The notes under the pieces: model-generated
What the model was told of the DNA's origin: nothing
Databases searched by the model: none
What the model saw: the letters and a program-made list of their open reading frames with translations, nothing else
In this document: positions 56,806 through 64,000 of the stretch, one piece after another
Numbering within the stretch: the first letter of the stretch is position 1
Layout of the letters: the number at the start of each line of letters is the position of its first letter
Program-made: the position numbers and the translations under genes
Assembly (NCBI RefSeq): GCF_000950575.1
Contig: NZ_CP011005.1
Span: 2,046,001-2,110,000 of the forward strand
From: Psychromicrobium lacuslunae
Lineage (GTDB): Bacteria; Actinomycetota; Actinomycetes; Actinomycetales; Micrococcaceae
Length of the DNA stretch: 64,000 nt
Direction: 5' to 3'

Positions 56806-57040
56806 GTGGGTCCTTATCTCTCAATCTTGTGTCTGAAGTCTTACCAAAGTCTGTGTTCGCTTTTCTAGCCGCCGTCAGCCGTATACTCGAGCCGCTGCTG
56901 CAGGTATCGGGCCGCCGGAACGACCTGGCTGCGGTCGCTTAGCGACCTTTGCCCGCTAGTATCCGGCTTTCCCCGATACCCTCCGCAGCTTCACCGCAAG
57001 GTTCCGCTTGGAACGGTTGCCCTAGCCACGGCGAGCCTAG

Positions 57041-60000
57041 CTACACCTCTTCGACGGAGTTCGGCTCAGCCCTGGAGAGGTCGATGCCGAGTTCCTCCGC
57101 GGCCCGGAAGACTTCTTCATCCGAGTCACGCATTTCAATCGTGTTGCCGTCGGTGGAGAGAACCTCCACGTTCAAGCAGAGCGACTGCATTTCCTTGATC
57201 AGAACCTTGAAGGACTCGGGAATACCCGGCTCCGGGATGTTCTCACCCTTGACGATGGCTTCGTAGACCTTGACACGGCCGTGAATGTCATCGGACTTGA
57301 TGGTCAGCAGTTCCTGCAAGGTGTAAGCGGCGCCATATGCTTCCAGCGCCCACACTTCCATTTCACCGAAACGCTGTCCGCCGAACTGCGCCTTACCGCC
57401 CAAGGGCTGCTGGGTGATCATCGAGTACGGACCGGTGGAACGGGCGTGAATCTTATCGTCCACCAAGTGGTGAAGCTTCAAGATGTACATGTAGCCCACC
57501 GAGATCGGATCCGGGAATGGCTCGCCGGAACGGCCGTCGAACAACCGGGTCTTACCGGAGCGGTCGATCAAGCGGTCACCATCGCGGGTCACATTGGTCG
57601 AATCGAGCAAGCCCGCGATTTCCTCTTCGCGAGCACCGTCGAAGACCGGGGTAGCCAGCGTCTGGTTAGCCGGAGTCTCACGCGGCATGTTCGGCAGATT
57701 CTTGATCCACTCCGGGTTGCCTTCAACCTTCCAACCGGTCTTGGCGATCCAGCCGAGGTGAAGTTCCAGTACCTGTCCGACGTTCATACGACCGGGCACA
57801 CCCAAGGGGTTCAGCACGATATCGACCGGGGTGCCGTCAGCAAGGAACGGCATATCCTCGATCGGCAGGATCTTGGAGATAACACCCTTGTTTCCGTGAC
57901 GGCCGGCCAGCTTGTCACCGTCAGTGATCTTACGCTTGGCAGCCACGTAGACGCGGACCAACTGGTTCACGCCCGGGGGCAGCTCATCGTCGTTGTCACG
58001 GTCGAAAACGCGGACGCCGATCACGGTACCGGACTCGCCGTGCGGCACCTTGAGCGAGGTGTCACGAACTTCACGGGACTTCTCACCGAAGATGGCGCGC
58101 AGCAGACGCTCTTCCGGGGTCAACTCGGTCTCGCCCTTAGGGGTGACCTTGCCAACCAGGATGTCGCCGGCGTCAACCTCGGCACCGATGTGGATGATGC
58201 CGCGCTCGTCCAGACCGGCCAGGATCTCCTCGGAGACGTTCGGAATATCCCGAGTGATCTCCTCGGCACCCAGCTTGGTGTCACGAGCATCGATTTCGTG
58301 CTCTTCGATGTGGATCGAGGAAAGCACGTCTTCGGCAACCAGACGCTGCGAAAGGATGATGGCATCCTCGAAGTTGTGACCTTCCCAGGACATGAAAGCA
58401 ACCAACAGGTTCTTACCCAACGCCAGTTCGCCCTGATCGGTGGCTGGGCCGTCGGCAATGATGCCGCCGATTTCCAGACGCTGACCTTCGGAAACCAAGA
58501 CGCGCTGGTTATAAGCGGTGCCCTGGTTGGAGCGGTTGTACTTGGCGATCCGGTAGTTGGTCTCGGTGCCATCGTCGTTCAGCACGATCACCAGATCGGC
58601 AGAAACTTCGCTGACCACACCGGCTTTCTTAGCAATCACCACGTCGCCTGCGTCAACCGCAGCTGCACGCTCCATACCGGTGCCCACTACTGGGGCCTCG
58701 GAACGCACCAACGGCACGGCCTGACGCTGCATATTGGCACCCATCAAAGCGCGGTTAGCATCGTCATGCTCGAGGAACGGGATCAGGGCGGTAGCCACCG
58801 ACACCATCTGGCGCGGCGAGACGTCCATGTACTCGACCTCGTCGGCCGGGATCAGCACGGGCTCGCCGCCACCGCCACGCTGGCGAACCAGCACGGTGTC
58901 TTCGACGAACTTGCCGTTGGCATCCAGCGGCGCGTTAGCCTGAGCGATAACCACCTCGACCTCGTCATCAGCGGTCAGGTAATCGACATCGTCGGAAACC
59001 TTACCCTTGGAGACCTTGCGGTACGGGGTCTCGATGAAGCCAAAGGGGTTGATCCGGCCGTAGGAAGCCAGCGAACCGATCAGACCGATGTTCGGGCCTT
59101 CAGGGGTTTCAATCGGGCACATCCGGCCGTAGTGGGACGGGTGAACGTCACGAACTTCCATGCCTGCGCGGTCGCGGGAAAGACCACCCGGGCCCAGCGC
59201 GGAAAGACGACGCTTGTGCGTCAAACCGGCCAACGGGTTGTTCTGATCCATGAACTGTGAGAGCTGCGAAGTGCCGAAGAACTCCTTGATCGCGGCCACC
59301 ACGGGGCGGATGTTAATCAGGGTCTGCGGGGTGATCGCTTCGACGTCCTGAGTGGTCATCCGCTCGCGGACAACGCGCTCCATCCGGGAAAGACCGGTGC
59401 GGACCTGGTTCTCGATCAGTTCGCCGACAGCGCGGATACGACGGTTACCGAAGTGATCGATATCGTCGATCTCAACGCGGATTTCGGCGTCCTTGCCATC
59501 GCGCTTGCCGGTCAACGTCTTACCGCCGGCATGCAGGGTGACCAGGAACTTGATCATCGCGACGATGTCGTCAATGTCAAGCACCGAGGCGTTCGGGGCA
59601 GCCAGCGACTTGTCGATGCCGAGCTTACGGTTGATCTTGTAACGGCCAACTTTGGCCAGATCGTAGCGCTTCGGGTTGAAGTACAGGTTCTCCAGCAGAG
59701 TCTGCGCAGCTTCGACTGTCGGCGGCTCGCCCGGGCGCAGCTTGCGATAGATATCAAGTAGTGCGTCTTCGCGAGTCGCGGTGCCGTCCTTCTCCAAGGT
59801 GGCGCGGATCGAGTCGAACTCGCCGAACTCTTCCAGAATCTGGCCTTCGGTCCAGCCGAGCGCCTTCAGCAACACGGTGACCGACTGCTTACGCTTGCGG
59901 TCAAGGCGAACGCCGACCTGATCGCGCTTATCGATTTCGAGTTCGAACCAGGCACCACGCGAGGGAATAATCTTCGCAGTGAAGATGTCCTTATCGCTGG

Positions 60001-60562
60001 TCTTATCGGCGGCACGCTCGAAGTAGGCACCGGGTGAACGAACCAGCTGGGAGACCACGACACGCTCGGTGCCGTTGATCACGAATGTGCCCTTCTCCGT
60101 CATTAACGGGAAGTCGCCCATGAACACCGTCTGCTGCTTGATTTCGCCGGTGTTGTTGTTCATGAACTCGGCTTTGACGTACAGCGGGGCGGCGTAGGTC
60201 GCATCGCGATCCTTGCACTCGTCCATGGTGTACTTCGGATCAGCGAACTCCGGCTCAGAGAAGCTCAGGGACATGGTGCCCTGGAAGTCCTCGATCGGGG
60301 AGATCTCTTCGAAAATGTCGGCTAGCCCCGAGGTGGTGGCTACGCTTTCATCTCCGGAGTCCACAGCTTTCTGCATCCGGTCCTGCCAGCGTTCATTGCC
60401 AACCAGCCAGTCAAAGCTTTCGGTTTGCAGCGCGAGCAGATTCGGAACATCAAGCGGTTCGTGAATCTTTGCGAATGAAATACGCCGGGTTGCACCATCT
60501 GTACTATCAGCGGAGCTGGCGTCGTTAGCGGTTTGATTATTAGAGGCGCTTGAGGCGACCAA
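57041..60562 (-). CDS. rpoB: RNA polymerase subunit beta
   Basis: The 1173-residue subunit has the conserved [28 protein letters not shown]-terminal region. The rifampicin region [29 protein letters not shown] carries wild-type residues at the D, H and S positions where resistance changes occur. The TTG at 60562 is chosen, giving VASSASNNQ as in other Micrococcaceae, with AAGGA six bases upstream; a GTG five codons earlier (60577) is possible. It is followed by rpoC and preceded by two promoter-like sequences. Confidence 0.98.
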   Translation of the reverse strand: MVASSASNNQTANDASSADSTDGATRRISFAKIHEPLDVPNLLALQTESFDWLVGNERWQDRMQKAVDSGDESVATTSGLADIFEEISPIEDFQGTMSLSFSEPEFADPKYTMDECKDRDATYAAPLYVKAEFMNNNTGEIKQQTVFMGDFPLMTEKGTFVINGTERVVVSQLVRSPGAYFERAADKTSDKDIFTAKIIPSRGAWFELEIDKRDQVGVRLDRKRKQSVTVLLKALGWTEGQILEEFGEFDSIRATLEKDGTATREDALLDIYRKLRPGEPPTVEAAQTLLENLYFNPKRYDLAKVGRYKINRKLGIDKSLAAPNASVLDIDDIVAMIKFLVTLHAGGKTLTGKRDGKDAEIRVEIDDIDHFGNRRIRAVGELIENQVRTGLSRMERVVRERMTTQDVEAITPQTLINIRPVVAAIKEFFGTSQLSQFMDQNNPLAGLTHKRRLSALGPGGLSRDRAGMEVRDVHPSHYGRMCPIETPEGPNIGLIGSLASYGRINPFGFIETPYRKVSKGKVSDDVDYLTADDEVEVVIAQANAPLDANGKFVEDTVLVRQRGGGGEPVLIPADEVEYMDVSPRQMVSVATALIPFLEHDDANRALMGANMQRQAVPLVRSEAPVVGTGMERAAAVDAGDVVIAKKAGVVSEVSADLVIVLNDDGTETNYRIAKYNRSNQGTAYNQRVLVSEGQRLEIGGIIADGPATDQGELALGKNLLVAFMSWEGHNFEDAIILSQRLVAEDVLSSIHIEEHEIDARDTKLGAEEITRDIPNVSEEILAGLDERGIIHIGAEVDAGDILVGKVTPKGETELTPEERLLRAIFGEKSREVRDTSLKVPHGESGTVIGVRVFDRDNDDELPPGVNQLVRVYVAAKRKITDGDKLAGRHGNKGVISKILPIEDMPFLADGTPVDIVLNPLGVPGRMNVGQVLELHLGWIAKTGWKVEGNPEWIKNLPNMPRETPANQTLATPVFDGAREEEIAGLLDSTNVTRDGDRLIDRSGKTRLFDGRSGEPFPDPISVGYMYILKLHHLVDDKIHARSTGPYSMITQQPLGGKAQFGGQRFGEMEVWALEAYGAAYTLQELLTIKSDDIHGRVKVYEAIVKGENIPEPGIPESFKVLIKEMQSLCLNVEVLSTDGNTIEMRDSDEEVFRAAEELGIDLSRAEPNSVEEV

Positions 60563-60902
60563 GAGGGATCCTTCCACAGACCTTCAGGCTACTGCGGCTC
60601 TCCTTCGATCGATTCGATCACTACCGCTGCCAATGCTCCACTATTCGAGAACATGGCGAGCCCACCGCTATATGAAGGCTGAGGGTAAACAGGAAAGACG
60701 CGAATTTCTAATCTACCCCATTGGACCAAATATGTCCAGCCTGTCAGAGTACGCCTCCGCACCCGCCGGATGCAAGGCTTTTCCTCGGCGAGTTTCTGCC
60801 GAAACTGCCCGGGCAACTCTCAGTTGATGACGTCAATTCACTCGAGAGAGCCTAGAAATCAACTGATCATCGGAAAAACTCGACTCAGCGTGCCGCGTAG
60901 AT
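60563..60902 (-). promoter_or_regulatory. rpoB leader with two promoter candidates
   Basis: Two minus-strand promoters fit well: TGGACA (60738-60733), 17 bases, TAGATT (60715-60710); and upstream TTGCAT (60775-60770), 18 bases, TACTCT (60751-60746). They leave leaders of about 145 and 180 bases. No gene is seen in these 340 bases. The far end abuts the stop of the membrane-protein gene at 60903. Confidence 0.65.
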
Positions 60903-62465
60903 TCAGGGCCGACGCACGCCCTGCGCATTGGTGCTGATGGACACCATCTGACCTTCCGAATCCTGTGATGTGTATGTGAAAACTAGCTCTCCCCCTTTCC
61001 ATTCTTCCCCGGAATTGATCGAAAGGCTGACCTCACGGCTAATCGTGAGTCGCTGCGAATCGGTTCCCTTGAGCTGTTTGAAAGTGGTTTGAATCTGTTT
61101 CGGGCTCAGCTGCGGCAGCGGGAAGGAACGCTCCGCTACGCTACCAATACCTCCGGCAAGGTTCTGTTTGGCGAAACTCACACTGCCTGCCGAATAAGTC
61201 CAGATCCCCGTTGACGCAGAACCTGCCCCGGCATCAACCTGAGCCTCCAGGCTCTGCGGCGTCAGGGTCAGCTGAGTAATCTTCTGACCTTTAAGCGCTA
61301 GCTGCAGCTCCTTAAAGGCAACGGGCAAGTTAGCCGGCTCCAGCAGCGAATGAAGGATCACGGTTTTTTCGTCCTCGGTCTCCACCCACAACCCGACGCC
61401 GCTGGTGGAGACCGCCACCGAACCGTCACCATAATCACCGCTGACGCTAATAGTGAAAACGGCGGGCTTGGCCGACCAGCGATCCAAACGCACCATGGTG
61501 ACTTTGCCATTTGCCACCTTGGTTAGCTCTGGCGCGCGATCGATAAAGCTCTGCAGGTTAGCGAAACTCAGTTTGCCGACGTCAAAGACTTCGTCGTCAA
61601 ACTTCTGCGGCTGAATCGAGGAAGGTCCCTCACGGCTCGCCCCGCCAGCGTCGTAGCTGAAGTCATCGACCTTATTCGATCCGGGCGTGGTAGGCGCTTC
61701 GGCACGCACTCGGCCGGGGTAGAAGTTAATGCTTGTGAACTTGGTGCCGCCGGTTACTTTTTTGAGTTCTTCGATAACGTGGTTGCCATATTCTTCGCTG
61801 AGCGCGTTGACCCCGGCAAATTTTTCGGAGTTCCCTTGGAAAAAAGAGATCACCGGATCTTTGAACGGCACCACGACCATTGCGGCCGCCAGCAGGAAGG
61901 CGGCAATTTGAAGTACCGCTGACAGCTTAGAGCGCCCCTTGGGCACCGCACCGGGAAATTCCGGCACCCCGACAAAAGAGGTAGCACCGGCGCGCGGCAC
62001 GCTGCGAAGAAATTCAGCTGGCGGGTTTTTCTCCACCACCACAACGCCTGGATATTTTCCGGACATCCGCACCGCGATTCGAGTGCCTGGCTGATACCCC
62101 GGCATCTCAGTAATTGGAATCAGGGTCCGCGTCTTGGTCTTGAAAGGGTAGCCAGCGTGCGGCAGCACACCTAACGACAACTCCACACCGTGATCCGAGT
62201 CGTTGATGACCATTCCGGTACGGCTGAGACCAAGGATCTCGGCCCAGGCGAGCTGTCCATTCGCGGTCACCTCGCGGAACTCCTTGGGGTCACCTCGAAA
62301 ACCGCCCAGCACACTGCGGGCCATACCGCGCAGCAATAACCAGATGAAACCGAGGGTTATGCCAGTCACGCCAAGTGCAATAAGCCACCAAACTGGGACC
62401 AGGAAACTCACCAGCAAAGCCGCGATTCCCGCTCCCAGCAGGGCTGAGCCAATGATCTTGATCAT
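60903..62465 (-). CDS. membrane protein of unknown function
   Basis: The 520-residue protein has two N-terminal spans (IGSALLGAGIAALLVSFLV and WWLIALGVTGITLGFIWLLL), a cytoplasmic-looking beta-rich domain (about 65-185), a third span near 205 (VLQIAAFLLAAAMVVVPF) and a large, probably external, beta-rich domain (about 225-520). No known domain is recognised, and no catalytic motif is seen. The ATG at 62465 follows GGAG. It may be a cell-surface or stress-related protein; the name must stay hypothetical. It stands on the minus strand just upstream of the rpoB leader. Confidence 0.8.
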   Translation of the reverse strand: MIKIIGSALLGAGIAALLVSFLVPVWWLIALGVTGITLGFIWLLLRGMARSVLGGFRGDPKEFREVTANGQLAWAEILGLSRTGMVINDSDHGVELSLGVLPHAGYPFKTKTRTLIPITEMPGYQPGTRIAVRMSGKYPGVVVVEKNPPAEFLRSVPRAGATSFVGVPEFPGAVPKGRSKLSAVLQIAAFLLAAAMVVVPFKDPVISFFQGNSEKFAGVNALSEEYGNHVIEELKKVTGGTKFTSINFYPGRVRAEAPTTPGSNKVDDFSYDAGGASREGPSSIQPQKFDDEVFDVGKLSFANLQSFIDRAPELTKVANGKVTMVRLDRWSAKPAVFTISVSGDYGDGSVAVSTSGVGLWVETEDEKTVILHSLLEPANLPVAFKELQLALKGQKITQLTLTPQSLEAQVDAGAGSASTGIWTYSAGSVSFAKQNLAGGIGSVAERSFPLPQLSPKQIQTTFKQLKGTDSQRLTISREVSLSINSGEEWKGGELVFTYTSQDSEGQMVSISTNAQGVRRP

Positions 62466-62650
62466 CGCACCGTCTCCGTCCAATCAGCGGCTACCGCGAG
62501 TTGCGGCGTCAAAAATATCGCAGAACTCTATTTTATTTCAAAATTGCACTAATTGCTTGACTCCCGCTACGACTAGCAATCTAGGCGCCACCGAGCGCCA
62601 TGTCTAAGCCCCCGCCCAGTTCAGATCCTCTTTGGAGCCTCGTGGGACCC

Positions 62651-62683
62651 TCTTCAGCCACTCTTCAGCCACTCTTCAACCCT
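62651..62683. repeat. three 11-bp direct repeats upstream of the membrane-protein gene
   Basis: TCTTCAGCCAC occurs twice directly followed by TCTTCAACCCT. The 11-bp period and the TTCAGCC cores look like the direct repeats bound by PhoB/PhoP-type response regulators. It lies between the lipoprotein stop (62750) and the membrane-protein start (62465), about 190 bases before the latter. Confidence 0.6.
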
Positions 62684-62749
62684 CAGGCCCGGCGGAATAA
62701 TCCGCGGCGACCCTAGTAGGCGCTGGCTCAGCCATCAGCCAGGCTCGGA

Positions 62750-63208
62750 TCACCCTCTGACTTTCTTGAAGTAGAAGCCCGGTGGCTGATCTGGGTCAGG
62801 TGTCACCATCAGGAAATACTCGTCACCGGATTTTTCAAAGGTCAGCGGAACCTTGAATCCACCGCTGGGCGACTTGGCGGAAATTTCCACCACATCGTCA
62901 CCGGCAAAGAACTTATCGTCACCGATCTTCCACTCCGCTTTCAGCTGATTTAAGTGGGCGTCGGTATAGTTGCCGATAAAAAAGTTCTCCGGCGTACCGT
63001 TCAATACCAACACTCCATTTTTTTCGAAGCTTAGCGTGCCACCCGTCGACTCGGATTTGTTGCCACGGCTTTGATCAAATGCCCAGGAACCAATCAGTTG
63101 ATCTTCGGTCACCTTCTGTGCCGCGCAGGAGCTGAGCGAAAAACACAGTGCCGCCGCGGCCAAGCAAACCAGCAGCCTGGCAACCTTGCCCACTATAAAT
63201 TCTTTCAT
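62750..63208 (-). CDS. putative lipoprotein, unknown function
   Basis: The 152-residue protein starts MKEFIVGKVARLLVCLAAAALCFSLSSCAAQ, a lipoprotein signal with lipobox LSSC (Cys28). The rest is a small beta-rich domain (LIGSWAFDQSRGNKSESTGGTLSFEKNGVLVLNGTPENFF) resembling lipocalin-like or DUF4923-type folds in pattern only. It should be anchored outside the membrane. Its partner and role are unknown. Confidence 0.8.
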   Translation of the reverse strand: MKEFIVGKVARLLVCLAAAALCFSLSSCAAQKVTEDQLIGSWAFDQSRGNKSESTGGTLSFEKNGVLVLNGTPENFFIGNYTDAHLNQLKAEWKIGDDKFFAGDDVVEISAKSPSGGFKVPLTFEKSGDEYFLMVTPDPDQPPGFYFKKVRG

Positions 63209-63266
63209 TCCTGCTACTTCCTACCTCAAACTAGTCTGGATGCGCCGAAGACCGAAGAGAGTCGAG

Positions 63267-63707
63267 CTAGATTTCTTTCAGCACGGCTCGCAGCCTGCCG
63301 TCCACACCCTGATGCCGATCCAGGAATTGTGCCACCAACTTCCGGTCTTCAATATTCAACACCGCAGTCAGCGACCGGGCGAAGTGCAATTGAAGTTCAA
63401 TCGGTTCAGTAAGTAGCGTCCGGAGTATCTCTAGCGCCGGAGCGGCTAAGCCAGCGACTTTCAACTCAGCTGGGCTGGCGTTCACGCCGAAACTCAAGAG
63501 CAACTCAGCCAAATCAGTGACAAATTGACGGCGTCCGGAGTTTTCCACCTGGCTAAATCCGCGTTCCAAAACATAACGCAAAACTAGTGCCGCTTGATCG
63601 GCCGAATCTCGAGTCCAGGCCGAACTCGTCGTGGCACGCCCCTTCCGAGGGTGCAAGGCAGGGACTAGCGGCAACCGAGGCACAGCTAGCCGAACTTCCT
63701 GGTGCAT
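63267..63707 (-). CDS. conserved-looking hypothetical protein
   Basis: The 146-residue protein begins MHQEVRLAVPRLPLV and is mostly helical (DQAALVLRYVLERGFSQVENSGRRQFVTDLAELLLSFGV, then LQLHFARSLTAVLN). The ATG at 63707 is well supported by CAGGAG five bases upstream. No family is recognised. It lies 58 bases before the lipoprotein gene on the same strand and may be co-transcribed with it. Confidence 0.65.
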   Translation of the reverse strand: MHQEVRLAVPRLPLVPALHPRKGRATTSSAWTRDSADQAALVLRYVLERGFSQVENSGRRQFVTDLAELLLSFGVNASPAELKVAGLAAPALEILRTLLTEPIELQLHFARSLTAVLNIEDRKLVAQFLDRHQGVDGRLRAVLKEI

Positions 63708-63927
63708 TTCACTCCTGACGGTCAACCCCCAGCCGATAACGCCAAAAATGTACCATTTCTACACGTGTCAATCCGTCAGTTTCAAGCGTCGTCGAAAAAC
63801 TTCCAGTCACTTCCAACAAAACTTCCAGTCAGCAGTTGAGAGGCGCCGACGAAAGCAACCGAGGTTAAGCAGGATGCCTCAGCTGAGGCGAACGGTTGAC
63901 CAGCGGAATTCGGAGCTAGCTTGGCAG

Positions 63928-64000
63928 CTAACCAGCAAAGAGACGCACGATGGCAATTACCATAAAGGCGATCCCAATGACCATGCCGCCAAATAGCGGA
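63928..64000 (-). CDS. C-terminal end of a membrane protein (runs off the right edge)
   Basis: The last 23 codons before a TAG at 63928-63930 read PLFGGMVIGIAFMVIAIVRLFAG, a membrane span ending at the C-terminus. The rest lies beyond the window. Nothing more can be said about its function. Confidence 0.45.
   Translation of the reverse strand, partial: PLFGGMVIGIAFMVIAIVRLFAG

Noticed and set aside
54109-59260. Long plus-strand frames across rpoC and rpoB (644 and 659 codons)
   Set aside because: Shadows of the conserved minus-strand genes; no start signals and no protein-like composition.
63631-63996. 121-codon plus-strand frame at the right edge
   Set aside because: Arg/Gln/Ser-rich with no domain; it overlaps the 5' part of the well-started minus-strand gene at 63707.
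1-64000. CRISPR arrays, insertion sequences, phage genes, rRNA or tRNA genes
   Set aside because: None seen: no spaced direct repeats, no transposase or integrase, no rRNA, and no cloverleaf that I could fold by eye.

Overview
The window comes from a high-GC Gram-positive bacterium of the Micrococcaceae. The RpoB N-terminus, the extended S5, L15, L29 and S3 proteins and the translation-gene order all look like the Arthrobacter-Renibacterium group. The moderate GC, clearly lower than in most Arthrobacter, makes Renibacterium or a close relative the best guess. The genus is an inference from composition and protein style, not from a database search.

The backbone is the transcription/translation cluster, all on the minus strand. 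Read in the direction of transcription it runs rpoB-rpoC (60562 to 52906), rpsL-rpsG-fusA-tuf (39880 to 35412), the S10 operon rpsJ-rplC-rplD-rplW-rplB-rpsS-rplV-rpsC-rplP-rpmC-rpsQ (26969 to 21246), and the spc operon rplN-rplX-rplE-rpsH-rplF-rplR-rpsE-rpmD-rplO followed by secY-adk (13694 to 7395). Every junction between these units is occupied by accessory genes. Several units end in hairpins that look like intrinsic terminators (after rpoC, tuf, rpsQ, rplO and adk). infA, rpmJ, rpsM, rpsK, rpoA and rplQ do not follow adk here.

Accessory block A (1-7166) holds two TetR-type regulators (one a tandem double-TetR protein), an acyl-CoA synthetase, a type B carboxylesterase, an MFS transporter and a family III CoA-transferase; it looks like uptake, hydrolysis and CoA activation of an ester or organic acid. 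Block B (14031-21036), between the S10 and spc operons, holds a membrane-anchored sulfite-oxidase-type molybdoenzyme, a TetR regulator facing an SDR dehydrogenase / saccharopine-dehydrogenase-like / acyl-CoA ligase operon with a clear operator, and a PPP-type phosphoesterase flanked by two copies of a 66-bp palindromic repeat.

Block C (27336-35221), between tuf and rpsJ, is the most unusual. A divergent LysR regulator faces a tightly overlapping operon: MFS transporter, HMGL-like aldolase, an alpha/beta-hydrolase-like protein without the nucleophilic serine, a fusion of an isocitrate/isopropylmalate-type dehydrogenase with a full CinA-like protein, an RraA-family protein and an amidohydrolase-like protein. 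Its substrate is unknown. A 41-residue single-span membrane protein lies next to tuf.

Block D (40239-52759) holds a secreted endonuclease I, a 2-aminoethylphosphonate-type uptake and breakdown locus (ABC transporter, FAD oxidoreductase, HutC-type GntR regulator, phosphonatase-like HAD hydrolase), a secreted lipase, a DHA2-type efflux pump with divergent TetR regulator and twin-palindrome operator, and a DinB-like protein. The right end (60903-64000) carries membrane, lipoprotein and hypothetical genes.

A dispersed 66-bp near-perfect palindrome occurs four times (20088, 21076, 41473, 49549), each time at the 3' end of a gene, with paired compensatory changes between copies.
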